NCBI RefSeq assembly: GCF_014650695.1
Contig: NZ_BMVL01000012.1
Span: forward strand, 155,999-219,998
Length of the DNA stretch: 64,000 nt
Reading direction: 5' to 3'
Source of the DNA: Streptomyces avidinii
GTDB taxonomy: Bacteria > Actinomycetota > Actinomycetes > Streptomycetales > Streptomycetaceae
Below are positions 32,960-41,704 of the stretch, piece by piece. Made by a program: the position numbers and the translations under genes. Position 1 is the first letter of the stretch. Every line of letters begins with the position of its first letter. The notes below the pieces were generated by a model. The model had not been told where the DNA came from, did not search any database, and saw nothing but the letters and a program-made list of their open reading frames with translations.

Positions 32960-34435
32960 CTACTGTCGCTGGAGTGACCGGCTGACGCCCGCCGCCGTGG
33001 TGGTGGCGAGGATCCAGCCGGTCACGATCAGCAGGTACGACAGCCACTGGTGCCAGCCGCCCGGTGCGAAGGCCGCCTCCTGGCCGAAACTGACGATCGG
33101 CACCATCAGGTCGATCGTGTAGAACAGCGCGTTGAAGTCCGGCGCCTCCCCCGCCTTCAGGGCGCGCGGCGGGTCGATCCCGTAGGCGAGCGTCCCGGTC
33201 ATCAACAGTGCCAGCAGCCACCCCGCCGCGCGCAGCGGCCGGAACCCGTAGCCGACGGTGGCGTCCTGGAGCAGCCCCCACACCCGGGCGGGCCGGGGCA
33301 GTGTGCGCCGGTGCCGGCGCAGCTTCGCGAGCTGGACGGTCCGGGCCGCGGCCTCGTCGCCCGCCGTCCGGTACGCCGCCGTGAGCTGTTCGTAGGCGTA
33401 CGTGAGGTATCCGGATTCCTCCCGCTCCAGCGCGGGCAGTCGCTGCTCGGCCGGCAGGTGGGGGGCGAGGGTGCGGTAGGTGAGGCCGTCGATGGCGATC
33501 CGCGCGGGCCACGCCTGCGGATCGATGTGGAGCAGGTCGAGGGTGGAGCGGCGCAGGTTCACATCGCCCCGGATCCGATCGCACCGGCGCAGCCACAGCT
33601 CGCCGATCGCACAGCTGGAGGCGCGCAGAGCGGTCCCGCCGGTGTTGGCGAGGTCGGCGCGGCTGAGGTTGGCCTGGCCCGGTATGCGGGAGCCGGTGAG
33701 GTTGACCATGCCCCGGGCCTTGAGCCGGTGCGCGCGCAGGTCGGTGCCGACGGTCAGGTTCTCGGCGTGCAGGGCGATGGCGCCCGGCGCGAGCAGCCGG
33801 GCGCGGTCGAGCTGGATCTGGCCGCCGACCGTGGCGCCGTTGAGGCGGAGCTGGCCGTGCACGGTCAGGTCGTTCGCGATGATGTCGGTGTCGACCTCGA
33901 CGTGGTTGAGCTGGAGCGGCGGCTCGTCCGCCTCCTCGCCGCTCGTGGGGCCGATCACGGCCCCCTGGAGGAAGATACCCCCGGATATTTTGGAGCCCTG
34001 CAGGCGTACGGGTCCGGCGATCCGGCAGCAGGAGAGCCGCAGGACCACGTCGACGCGCAGTGTGGAGGCGGTCAGGCCGGGCAGCGTGGAGTCGGCGAGG
34101 ACCAGGGCGCGCAACTGGGCCCCGTACATCAGGGGCTTGCGCTCGAACCAGCAGTCGCGCAGTCGCATGGGGTGGTCGATGACGGCGTAGCGCAGGTCGA
34201 GCTTGCCCACGATCTTCGCGCCCTTGACCTTGAGCCCGGGGACCCGGCCCTCCACGGCGGGACAGGCTCCCAGCAGGACGGCCCGCAGCACCTCGGCGCG
34301 CAGGGTGCGCTCGGCACCCCAGTCGGCGCCGTCGACGGAGCTCTCCTCGGGCGCGACGTGGAAGTCGACCCCGTCGCCGCGCGGGAAGGCCTCCCAGACG
34401 CGGCGTTCGGCCGGGGTCAGATCGTTGATCTCCAT
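32960..34435 (-). CDS. Beta-solenoid domain plus C-terminal membrane segment, unknown function
   Basis: A 491-aa protein. Residues about 60-340 look like a right-handed beta-solenoid: short hydrophobic strands recur with phrases such as VRLQGSKISGGIFLQGAVI, GQLRLNGATVGGQIQLDRA and NLTGSRIPGQANLSRADL. A linker (YLTYAYEQLTAAYRTAGDEAAAR) leads to two C-terminal membrane helices around 410-430 and 460-480 that enclose a re-entrant-looking segment, ALFYTIDLMVPIVSFGQ. This architecture resembles pentapeptide-type proteins fused to small channel-like domains; some streptomycete homologues carry the label membrane-associated oxidoreductase, for which I see no catalytic motif. ATG 34435 starts the MEINDLTPAERRVWEAF motif. 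Confidence 0.8.
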   Translation of the reverse strand: MEINDLTPAERRVWEAFPRGDGVDFHVAPEESSVDGADWGAERTLRAEVLRAVLLGACPAVEGRVPGLKVKGAKIVGKLDLRYAVIDHPMRLRDCWFERKPLMYGAQLRALVLADSTLPGLTASTLRVDVVLRLSCCRIAGPVRLQGSKISGGIFLQGAVIGPTSGEEADEPPLQLNHVEVDTDIIANDLTVHGQLRLNGATVGGQIQLDRARLLAPGAIALHAENLTVGTDLRAHRLKARGMVNLTGSRIPGQANLSRADLANTGGTALRASSCAIGELWLRRCDRIRGDVNLRRSTLDLLHIDPQAWPARIAIDGLTYRTLAPHLPAEQRLPALEREESGYLTYAYEQLTAAYRTAGDEAAARTVQLAKLRRHRRTLPRPARVWGLLQDATVGYGFRPLRAAGWLLALLMTGTLAYGIDPPRALKAGEAPDFNALFYTIDLMVPIVSFGQEAAFAPGGWHQWLSYLLIVTGWILATTTAAGVSRSLQRQ

Positions 34436-34504
34436 CGCCGGGATGGTGTCCCGCGGCCGGACGGACTGTCAACTCGGCCGGGGACATCATCGTTTGGCGT
34501 TGCC

Positions 34505-36049
34505 TCAGTGCTCGACGCCCTCTTGGAGCCGCTGGCCCTTCAGCAGGAACCAGGCGGCCACGGCGGTGGCCAGCAGTACGGCCGCGCCGACGCCGGAGGC
34601 GAGTCGCAGCCCGTCCACGAAGGCGTCCTGGGCGGCGCCGACCATCACCTGGGCGGTGTGCGGATCCAGCGCCTTGGCCGCCTCGACGGCCCCGCCGAGG
34701 GATTCGTGCGCGGCGTCGGCGACCGGGCCCGCGACGGAGGCCGGGGCGGTGAAGCTCTGGTAGACGCCGGTGACGATGGAGCCGAGCAGGGCGATGCCGA
34801 GGGCCGCGCCGAGTTCGTAGGCCGTCTCGGAGACAGCGGAGGCCGAACCGGCCTGCTCCTTGGGCACGCTGGAGAGGATGACGTCGGCGGTGACGGTGAA
34901 GGAGAATCCGGCGCCGAGGCCGACGACGAGCAGGGCCGCGCCGAGCAGCGGGTAGCCGCTCTCCTTGTGGATCAGGGTCAGGACGCCGAGGGCCAGGCCG
35001 ATGGCGCCGAGGCCGCCCGCCACGACGGTCCGTACCGAGTACCGGCGGGCGTACCGGCCCGCGAGCAGGCCGGTGACCACCGCGCCGATGGCGGCGGGCA
35101 GTTCGGCGAGGCCGGCCTCCAGCGGGTCGCGGCCCTGGACGAGCTGCAGGAACTGGGAGAGGAAGAAGACCAGTCCGGAGAGGCCGAAGACGGTGAGCAG
35201 GTCGGCGAGGACCGCGCCGGAGAAGCCGCGGTGCTTGAAGAGCCGCATGTCGAGCAGCGGCGACGGCAGGCTGAACTGGCGGCGTACGAAGGCGTACAGG
35301 GCTCCGGCACCGACTGCCGCGGTGACCGCGACCTCCCAGGTGATGCCGTGGGTGGCGACCTCCTTGACGGCGTAGACCACGCCGATCACGCCGACGAGGG
35401 AGAGGCAGACGCTGACGAGGTCCCAGGGACCGGCGACCGGGTTCTTGGATTCGGGAAGGAGCTTGATTCCGACGACGACCAGGGCGATCATCACGGGGAG
35501 GTTGATCAGGAAGACCGATCCCCACCAGAAGTGCTGGAGCAGCGCTCCGCCGACGACCGGGCCGACGGCCGCGCCGGCCGAGGCGGTGGCGCCCCAGATG
35601 CCGATCGCGAGGCTGCGCTCCTTGGGGTCGTGGAAGATGTTGCGGATCAGGGCCAGGGTGGACGGCATCAGGGTCGCACCGGCCACGCCGAGCAGGGCCC
35701 GGGCGACGATCATCATCTCGGGGCTGGTCGCGTAGGCGTTGAGCACCGACACGGCACCGAATGCGGCGGCGCCGGTGAGCAGCAGCTTCTTCCGGCCTAT
35801 TCGGTCACCGAGGCTGCCCATGGAGACCAGGAGCCCGGCGATGACGAAGGAGTAGATGTCGCCGATCCACAGCAGCTGGGTGCCGGACGGCTTGAGGTCC
35901 TCGGAGAGCGCGGGGGTGGCGAGGCCGAGTACGGTCGCGTCGACGGCGACCAGCAGCACGGCGAGCACCAGCACGCTCAGGGCGAGCCAGCGGCCGCGGC
36001 TCTTGGTCTCCGTCCCGATAGGGCTGGTCAGCTGCTGGGTCGTGCTCAT
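34505..36049 (-). CDS. MFS drug-efflux transporter, DHA2 (14-TM) family
   Basis: A 514-aa proton-driven efflux pump. Fourteen hydrophobic segments can be counted. Motif A is GSLGDRIGRKKLLL between helices 2 and 3, and motif C, typical of drug:H+ antiporters, is WGATASAGAAVGPVVGGALLQ around residue 160; the C-terminal helix is preceded by a long Ala/Val loop. The ATG overlaps the stop of the tetR gene by four bases (ATGA), a common arrangement in which TetR represses its own pump, with an operator palindrome upstream of tetR. The substrate is unknown. No RND or MATE features are present. Confidence 0.92.
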   Translation of the reverse strand: MSTTQQLTSPIGTETKSRGRWLALSVLVLAVLLVAVDATVLGLATPALSEDLKPSGTQLLWIGDIYSFVIAGLLVSMGSLGDRIGRKKLLLTGAAAFGAVSVLNAYATSPEMMIVARALLGVAGATLMPSTLALIRNIFHDPKERSLAIGIWGATASAGAAVGPVVGGALLQHFWWGSVFLINLPVMIALVVVGIKLLPESKNPVAGPWDLVSVCLSLVGVIGVVYAVKEVATHGITWEVAVTAAVGAGALYAFVRRQFSLPSPLLDMRLFKHRGFSGAVLADLLTVFGLSGLVFFLSQFLQLVQGRDPLEAGLAELPAAIGAVVTGLLAGRYARRYSVRTVVAGGLGAIGLALGVLTLIHKESGYPLLGAALLVVGLGAGFSFTVTADVILSSVPKEQAGSASAVSETAYELGAALGIALLGSIVTGVYQSFTAPASVAGPVADAAHESLGGAVEAAKALDPHTAQVMVGAAQDAFVDGLRLASGVGAAVLLATAVAAWFLLKGQRLQEGVEH

Positions 36050-36597
36050 TTCTCCACACTCCGTCGGGCGCCACCGAGCAACAGCTCGATGATCATGTAC
36101 TGGAAGTCCTTGGCGGCCACCCGGCCGTCCATCACGGCCCAGGCGCAGGTGCCGACGAGGCCGTAGAGGGCCTCGGTGAGCCATGCCGCGCTCAGGTCGA
36201 TCCGGATGTCGCCCTCTTCCTGGCCGCGCCGGAAGAGCGCGCCGACGCGGGCGTCGAGCCGGGCCCATCCCTCGTTGACCTCGTCGCCCTCGAACAGCTG
36301 GTTCTCGGTGACGAGGAAGGCCAGCAGCTGGGCGTTGGGCTCGGCCTCGGCGACGAGGCGTCTGAGTGCCTCCACCGCCGTGCCCTCGTCGAGGCGGGCG
36401 TTGTCGAAGGCCACCTCGAACTCCCGGATGCCGAGGTCTTCGAGGGCCCGTACGAGGGCGTCGCGGCCGGCGAAGTGCCGGTGGAGGGTCGCGCGCCCGA
36501 TTCCGGCGGCACGGGCGACCTCGTCCATCGTGGCGGTCGACTTGCGGGAAAGCAGGGCGGCCGCATCGCGGAGCACCTGGTCACGATCCATGGCCAT
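36046..36597 (-). CDS. TetR family repressor of the adjacent MFS pump
   Basis: A 183-aa TetR-type regulator. The N-terminal helix-turn-helix (residues about 22-44, MDEVARAAGIGRATLHRHFAGRD) is followed by a helical ligand-binding domain lacking any recognisable ligand signature. It precedes and overlaps the MFS gene, so it most likely represses the pump and itself. ATG 36597 gives MAMDRDQ; an alternative start (36591) would lose only two residues. The operator at 36614-36637 sits 17 bases upstream of the start, overlapping the likely promoter, and also faces the divergent HAD-fold gene. Confidence 0.92.
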   Translation of the reverse strand: MAMDRDQVLRDAAALLSRKSTATMDEVARAAGIGRATLHRHFAGRDALVRALEDLGIREFEVAFDNARLDEGTAVEALRRLVAEAEPNAQLLAFLVTENQLFEGDEVNEGWARLDARVGALFRRGQEEGDIRIDLSAAWLTEALYGLVGTCAWAVMDGRVAAKDFQYMIIELLLGGARRSVEK

Positions 36598-36613
36598 GAG
36601 ACAAGCATACCCC

Positions 36614-36637
36614 GAATGAGACGCCCATGTCTCATTC
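36614..36637. promoter_or_regulatory. TetR operator palindrome
   Basis: GAATGAGAC at 36614-36622 and GTCTCATTC at 36629-36637 form a perfect 9-bp inverted repeat around six bases, immediately upstream of the tetR start. A further ATGAGACA half-site occurs at 36597-36604, overlapping the start codon. It could also affect the divergent gene at 36677. Confidence 0.8.
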
Positions 36638-36676
36638 CTGGTCGAAAATGAGCTGCCCGAGGGCAATCCTGCCCCG

Positions 36677-37189
36677 ATGAAGCCACTGCTGCTGATCGAC
36701 GTCGACGGACCACTGAACCCCTACGCGGCCAAGGCACAGCGCCGCCCCGAGGGGTACCGCACCCACCGGATGCGCCCGACGGGCTGGACCGAGGCCGAGC
36801 GCGCCAAGCCGCTGCGCGTCTGGCTCAATCACGACCACGGGGCGGAGCTGCTCGCCCTCGCGGACGCCTACGAGCTGGTCTGGGCCACCACCTGGAAGGG
36901 CGAGGCCAACGACTGGATAGGCCCCCACCTGGGGCTGCCCCGGCTGCCGTTCATCGACTGGCCGGTGATGCACGGCCGGGCACCCCGCGGCACGTTCTGG
37001 AAGACCCAGTACATCCTCGGCTACGCGGGCGAGCGACCCTTCGCCTGGATCGACGACGACATCACGGCAATGGACCGCGAGTACGTCGACCGGCGCCATC
37101 CGGCACAGGCCCTGCTGATGCGCATCGACGAGCGGATCGGGCTGGTCCGCGAGGATTTCGACGCCCTGGCCGCATGGGCCGCACCGTAG
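36677..37189 (+). CDS. HAD-fold protein of unknown function
   Basis: A 170-aa protein with HAD-superfamily motifs: LLLIDVDGPLNP (motif I, D8 and D10), WATTW (motif II, T71/T72), a downstream lysine in FWKTQY (about K109) and WIDDD at 124-128 (motif IV). The size is small, with the cap domain inserted after motif I. The phosphatase or magnesium-binding activity is plausible, but the substrate is unknown; the family is sometimes listed simply as HAD domain-containing protein. ATG 36677 is the first in-frame start after the divergent tetR operator region. Confidence 0.85.
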   Translation: MKPLLLIDVDGPLNPYAAKAQRRPEGYRTHRMRPTGWTEAERAKPLRVWLNHDHGAELLALADAYELVWATTWKGEANDWIGPHLGLPRLPFIDWPVMHGRAPRGTFWKTQYILGYAGERPFAWIDDDITAMDREYVDRRHPAQALLMRIDERIGLVREDFDALAAWAAP

Positions 37190-37365
37190 CCGGATGACTA
37201 CATTTGGTGATTCGATCATCACTACCCGTGTCCGGCGGGCTGATGCGGACTGTGATCATTTGGAGTGACTGCGCCCCGGGAGCCTTCCCCGGCCGACCCC
37301 GGACCCGGGAGTCTGCTCTCCAGTGAGCCCTTACCCGGGGCGGGGCCGTCTGCCTGTAACGCCAA

Positions 37366-37403
37366 AGGGGCGGTGGGAGCCGGCGCCGGCTCCCACCGCC
37401 CCT
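37366..37403 (-). terminator. Terminator downstream of argH
   Basis: A 19-bp perfect palindrome, AGGGGCGGTGGGAGCCGGC and its complement, with no extra loop bases, followed on the minus strand by TTT. It begins 18 bases after the argH stop. Confidence 0.8.
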
Positions 37404-37420
37404 GCGGGCACGGCGGCGGA

Positions 37421-38848
37421 CTACTGCTTGTGGGCCGCCCATGCGTGCTGGATGACCAGATCGGCCTTCAGTTCGGTGAGCTGGATCGCGACCGCCGACG
37501 GGGCGGTGCCGCCCCGGCCGCTCCGCGAAGCCAGGGCGCCCTTGACGTTGAGGACCGTCCGGACCTCGGGGGTCAGGTGCTCGGAGATCTTCACGAACTG
37601 CTCGTCCGTCAACTGGTCGAGCTCGATGCCCTCGCCCTCGCAGACCTTGACGCACTCACCGGCCACCTCGTGGGCCACCCGGAACGGCACGCCCTGCTTG
37701 ACCAGCCACTCGGCGATGTCGGTGGCGAGCGAGAAGCCCGCCGGAGCCAGCTCCTCCATCCGCTCCCGGTTGACCGTGAGGGTCGCCATCATGCCGGTGA
37801 AGGCCGGCAGCAGGACCTCAAGGGTGTCGCAGGAGTCGAAGACCGGCTCCTTGTCCTCCTGGAGGTCCCGGTTGTACGCGAGGGGCAGCGCCTTGAGGGT
37901 CGCGAGGAGGCCCGTCAGGTTGCCGATGAGCCGGCCCGACTTGCCGCGCGCCAGCTCGGCGATGTCCGGGTTCTTCTTCTGCGGCATGATCGACGACCCG
38001 GTCGAGAAGGCGTCGTGCAGGGTCACGAAGGAGAACTCCTTCGTGTTCCAGATGATGATCTCCTCCGCGATCCGGGACAGGTTGATCCCGATCATCGCGG
38101 TGATGAAGGCGAACTCGGCCACGAAGTCGCGCGAGGCCGTGCCGTCGATCGAGTTGCCGACCGAGCCCCGCTCGAAGCCCAGGTCGGCCGCGACCTGCTC
38201 CGGGTCCAGACCCAGCGAGGACCCGGCCAGGGCGCCCGAGCCGTACGGGGACACCGCGGTCCGGGTGTCCCACTGGCGCAGCCGCTCCGCGTCCCGCGAA
38301 AGGGACTGCACGTGGGCCAGTACGTGGTGGGCGAAGAGCACCGGCTGCGCGTGCTGGAGGTGGGTCCGGCCCGGCATCGCCACGTCGTGGTGGGTCTCGG
38401 CGAGGCCGACCAGCGCGTCCTGGAGGTCCGCGATCAGGCCGCCGATGATCCGGCCGTGGTCGCGCAGGTACATCCGGAAGAGGGTGGCCACCTGGTCGTT
38501 GCGGGACCGGCCGGCGCGCAGCTTGCCGCCGAGTTCGGCGCCGAGCCGCTCCAGCAGACCGCGCTCCAGGGCGGTGTGCACGTCCTCGTCGGCGACGGTG
38601 CCGGTGAAGGAGCCGTCGGCCACGTCGGCCTCCAGCCGGTCCAGTCCGGCGATCATGCGGTCGAGCTCTTCGGCCGTGAGCAGGCCGGCCTTGTGGAGCA
38701 CGCGGGCGTGGGCGCGGGAGCCGGCGATGTCGTACGGCGCGAGCCGCCAGTCGAAGTGGACCGACGCCGACAGCAGGGCCAGCGCCTCCGAAGGACCGTC
38801 GGCGAACCGGCCGCCCCAGAGCCGGACGTCACCCTTGTTGCTGCTCAC
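37421..38848 (-). CDS. argH: Argininosuccinate lyase
   Basis: A 475-aa enzyme that cleaves argininosuccinate to arginine and fumarate, the last step of arginine synthesis. Family signatures: LWGGRFADGPSEAL near the N-terminus, GRSRNDQVATL, THLQHAQPVLF, and the fumarase-superfamily loop GSSIMPQKKNPD at about 285-296. ATG 38848 is the first start. It follows argG on the same strand with a 127-base gap containing a long hairpin (38924-38959), so transcription from argG into argH may be modulated there. Confidence 0.97.
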   Translation of the reverse strand: MSSNKGDVRLWGGRFADGPSEALALLSASVHFDWRLAPYDIAGSRAHARVLHKAGLLTAEELDRMIAGLDRLEADVADGSFTGTVADEDVHTALERGLLERLGAELGGKLRAGRSRNDQVATLFRMYLRDHGRIIGGLIADLQDALVGLAETHHDVAMPGRTHLQHAQPVLFAHHVLAHVQSLSRDAERLRQWDTRTAVSPYGSGALAGSSLGLDPEQVAADLGFERGSVGNSIDGTASRDFVAEFAFITAMIGINLSRIAEEIIIWNTKEFSFVTLHDAFSTGSSIMPQKKNPDIAELARGKSGRLIGNLTGLLATLKALPLAYNRDLQEDKEPVFDSCDTLEVLLPAFTGMMATLTVNRERMEELAPAGFSLATDIAEWLVKQGVPFRVAHEVAGECVKVCEGEGIELDQLTDEQFVKISEHLTPEVRTVLNVKGALASRSGRGGTAPSAVAIQLTELKADLVIQHAWAAHKQ

Positions 38849-38923
38849 AGCTACTGCTCCTCAAGACTGCATGGCTTTGACTGCGTGTAAGGCTCCGACG
38901 CCCTGGAGGGCTTCGGATGTGCA

Positions 38924-38959
38924 ACCGCCTCCCCGCCGCGGAGGTAACGGGGAGGCGGT
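38924..38959 (-). terminator. Hairpin between argG and argH (terminator or attenuator)
   Basis: A 12-bp perfect inverted repeat, ACCGCCTCCCCG / CGGGGAGGCGGT, with a 12-base loop and no T run after it on the minus strand. It may only partly stop transcription or act as an mRNA stabiliser. Confidence 0.55.
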
Positions 38960-38975
38960 CTTGACTGCGGGTCGG

Positions 38976-40169
38976 TCAGGCGAGGTCGCGGCGGGCCGCG
39001 ATCTTCGAGGAGAGGCCGAAGATCTCGATGAAGCCCTGGGCCTTGGATTGGTCGAAGGTGTCGCCCGAGTCGTAGGTCGCGAGGTTGAAGTCGTACAGCG
39101 ACTCGTCCGACTTCCGGCCGGTGACGACGGCGCGGCCACCGTGCAGGGTCATCCGGATGTCACCGGTGACGTGCTGGTTGGCCTCGTTGATGAAGCCGTC
39201 CAGGGCCCGCTTGAGCGGGGAGAACCACAGGCCGTCGTAGACCATCTCGCCCCAGCGCTGCTCGACCTGCCGCTTGTAGCGGGCCAGCTCGCGCTCGACG
39301 GTGACGTTCTCCAGCTCCTGATGGGCCGTGATGAGCGCGATCGCGCCCGGGGCCTCGTACACCTCACGGGACTTGATGCCCACGAGACGGTCCTCGACGA
39401 TGTCGATCCGGCCGATGCCCTGCGCTCCGGCGCGGTCGTTGAGCTGCTGGATGGCCTGGAGCACGGTGACGGACTTGCCGTCGATGGCGACCGGGACGCC
39501 CTCCTTGAAGGAGATGACGACCTCGTCGGGCTCACGCGGCAGCGCCGGGTTCGAGGTGTACTCGTAGATGTCCTCGATCGGGGCGTTCCAGATGTCCTCC
39601 AGGAAGCCCGTCTCGACGGCGCGCCCGAAGACGTTCTGGTCGATGGAGTACGGGGACTTCTTGGTGGTCGCGATCGGGAGCTGCTTCTCCTCGCAGAAGG
39701 CGATCGCCTTGTCCCGGGTCATCGCGTAGTCGCGGACCGGGGCGATGCACTTGAGGTCCGGGGCGAGGGCGACGATGCCCGCCTCGAAGCGGACCTGGTC
39801 GTTGCCCTTGCCGGTGCAGCCGTGGGCGACGGTCGTGGCGCCGTGCTTCTTGGCGGCGGCGACCAGGTGCTTGACGATGGCCGGCCGGGAGAGCGCCGAG
39901 ACCAGCGGGTACCGGTCCATGTAGAGGGCGTTGGCCTTGATCGCCGGGAGGCAGTACTCGTTGGCGAACTCGTCCGAGGCGTCGGCGACCTCGGCCTCGA
40001 CCGCACCGCAGTCGAGCGCGCGCTTGCGGATGACGTCCAGGTCCTCGCCGCCCTGGCCGACGTCCACGGCAACGGCGATGACCTCGGCGCCCGTCTCCTC
40101 GGCGATCCAGCCGATGGCGACGGAGGTGTCCAGGCCGCCCGAGTAGGCGAGTACGACGCGCTCGGTCAC
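38976..40169 (-). CDS. argG: Argininosuccinate synthase
   Basis: A 397-aa cytosolic enzyme joining citrulline and aspartate with ATP. The ATP-binding loop AYSGGLDTS (8-16) is followed by the conserved VAHGCTGKGNDQVRFE and KKSPYSIDQNVFGRAVETG segments, and by the EGVPVAIDG and ALDGFINEANQ motifs. GTG 40169 has AGGAG ten bases upstream. A 12-bp palindrome of ArgR type lies between 40198 and 40215, just before the start, in line with repression by arginine through the argR product encoded at 42439-42975. Confidence 0.97.
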   Translation of the reverse strand: MTERVVLAYSGGLDTSVAIGWIAEETGAEVIAVAVDVGQGGEDLDVIRKRALDCGAVEAEVADASDEFANEYCLPAIKANALYMDRYPLVSALSRPAIVKHLVAAAKKHGATTVAHGCTGKGNDQVRFEAGIVALAPDLKCIAPVRDYAMTRDKAIAFCEEKQLPIATTKKSPYSIDQNVFGRAVETGFLEDIWNAPIEDIYEYTSNPALPREPDEVVISFKEGVPVAIDGKSVTVLQAIQQLNDRAGAQGIGRIDIVEDRLVGIKSREVYEAPGAIALITAHQELENVTVERELARYKRQVEQRWGEMVYDGLWFSPLKRALDGFINEANQHVTGDIRMTLHGGRAVVTGRKSDESLYDFNLATYDSGDTFDQSKAQGFIEIFGLSSKIAARRDLA

Positions 40170-40197
40170 GGGTTTCTCCTTACGGTGCATTCAACGA

Positions 40198-40215
40198 CAG
40201 GCATAACTATGCACT
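40198..40215 (-). promoter_or_regulatory. Candidate ARG box upstream of argG
   Basis: GCATAACTATGC (40201-40212) is a perfect 12-bp palindrome in an AT-rich patch 30 bases before the argG start. It fits the T/A-rich ArgR/AhrC recognition site with TGCAT-type half-sites. Confidence 0.65.
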
Positions 40216-40354
40216 ACTCCGTATGTTTCGTCAATCGGCGCCGTGGGCGCACCCTGCGCAGCGCCCGGCCATACCGCTTGACCTGCTGATATATGGGAGG
40301 CGGAGCGGCAGCCCGATTGCCTACGATCAACATCGGACGTCACGGGGAGGACGC

Positions 40355-41701
40355 ATGGACACGGACACGACGACGGAGATCCCACCACCCGGGAGCCCGG
40401 CGACCGCCTGGATCGCCTTCGACCACGCCGTCCGGGACGTCCACTACTGGTCGTACGCGAGCCCCCTCGGCGCGCCGCCGGCCGTGCGGCTCTGCCACAC
40501 CGACGGCCGGATCCGCGAGGCGGCCCTGCGGGCGCCGGAGCCGCTGCCCGAGCTCGTCGCGATCCGCTGCGCGGACTGGGTACCGGCCGTACGGAAACAG
40601 GCCCGGCGGGTACTGACCGCTGCCCTCGCCGAGGACCCCGCGGGCACCCTGCGCCGGCTGACCCCGCTCGTCCTGCGGCTCGGCCGGCGCGAGCAGGGCG
40701 CATGGGCGCTGGAGCGCTTCGAGGCCGTACTGAACGAGGCCCCGGCCCTCCTCGACGAGCTGCGCGCGAGCGAGGACCCGCCGACCCGGCGGTTCGCCGC
40801 GCGACTGACCGTCGGCGCCGGGCTGCTGGACGTACGGGAGCTGGCCGCCCTGGCCGCCGGCGAGCCGGACCCGCCGACCAGCGGGCTGTGGACGGACGCG
40901 ACGCTGGCCGCCCTGGCCGCCGACGGCCCGGACGACGAGGCGATCGACGCCCTGCTCGGCGCGCACGGCGCGATGGTCCGCTCCGCCGGGGTCACCGCCC
41001 TGCGCGGGGCCGGCCGGACCGCCGAGGCCGCGGGCCACCTCGCCGACCGCTCCGGGCTGGTCCGGGCCTGCGCCCGCTGGCTGGTCCGCCAGGACGGTGG
41101 CGACCCGTACCCGCTGTGCCGCGCGGCGCTGACCGACCCCGCACGCGTGAGCCCGTACGCGGTGACCGCTTTCGCCGAGTGCGCGCGCCGCGAGGACGCG
41201 CCGGTGCTGCGCGCCCTGCTGGCGCACCCCGCCGGCCAGGTGCGGGCCGCGGCCGTGGGCGGACTGCGCCTGCTGGACACCACCGACATCGAGCTGCTGC
41301 GACCGCTGCTGGACGACCCCTCGCCGGCGGTGGCCCGCGAGGCCGCCCGGAGCCTGAGCGGCTCCGCCGCACGGCTGTCCGTCGACCGGCTGATGGCCCG
41401 CATCGCGCCCGAGCGGCCTGCGCACACCCGCCGGGCGGCCTACCGGCTGCTGTTCGCGCGCGGCGGGGTCGCCGGACTGCGCGCCTCCGTGCAGTTGCTG
41501 ACGGACCGTGACCCGGCCCTACGGGCGATCTCCGCGCAGCGGATCCAGAGCATGTGGTCCCCGTACCGGACGCCGGACCTGCCGCAGGGTGACCCGGAGG
41601 TCGGCGCCCTCCTGGACGGGTGCACACACCTGTTCAGCGATTACGTCATGCGGCGGATGCGCGCCTCGCTCGGGCTGCCGGTCGCGCCCCGTACCGTCTG
41701 A
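40355..41701 (+). CDS. HEAT-repeat protein, unknown function
   Basis: A 448-aa protein dominated by alpha-helical repeats with the HEAT/ARM character: recurrent Ala/Leu/Arg patterns such as VRKQARRVLTAALAEDP, VRAAAVGGLRLLD and AVAREAARSLSG, each about 30 residues long. The N-terminus (about 1-60) is not repetitive. There is no signal peptide or membrane segment and no catalytic motif, so a scaffold or binding role is likely. ATG 40355 follows GGGGAGG. The transcript runs straight into the L,D-transpeptidase gene, only three bases after the stop, which suggests cotranscription. Confidence 0.78.
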   Translation: MDTDTTTEIPPPGSPATAWIAFDHAVRDVHYWSYASPLGAPPAVRLCHTDGRIREAALRAPEPLPELVAIRCADWVPAVRKQARRVLTAALAEDPAGTLRRLTPLVLRLGRREQGAWALERFEAVLNEAPALLDELRASEDPPTRRFAARLTVGAGLLDVRELAALAAGEPDPPTSGLWTDATLAALAADGPDDEAIDALLGAHGAMVRSAGVTALRGAGRTAEAAGHLADRSGLVRACARWLVRQDGGDPYPLCRAALTDPARVSPYAVTAFAECARREDAPVLRALLAHPAGQVRAAAVGGLRLLDTTDIELLRPLLDDPSPAVAREAARSLSGSAARLSVDRLMARIAPERPAHTRRAAYRLLFARGGVAGLRASVQLLTDRDPALRAISAQRIQSMWSPYRTPDLPQGDPEVGALLDGCTHLFSDYVMRRMRASLGLPVAPRTV

Positions 41702-41704
41702 CGT

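Noticed and set aside
32886..35525. 879-codon minus-strand open frame across two genes
   Set aside because: It is an alternative frame of the beta-solenoid and MFS genes with Arg/Pro/Gly-rich composition and no motif.
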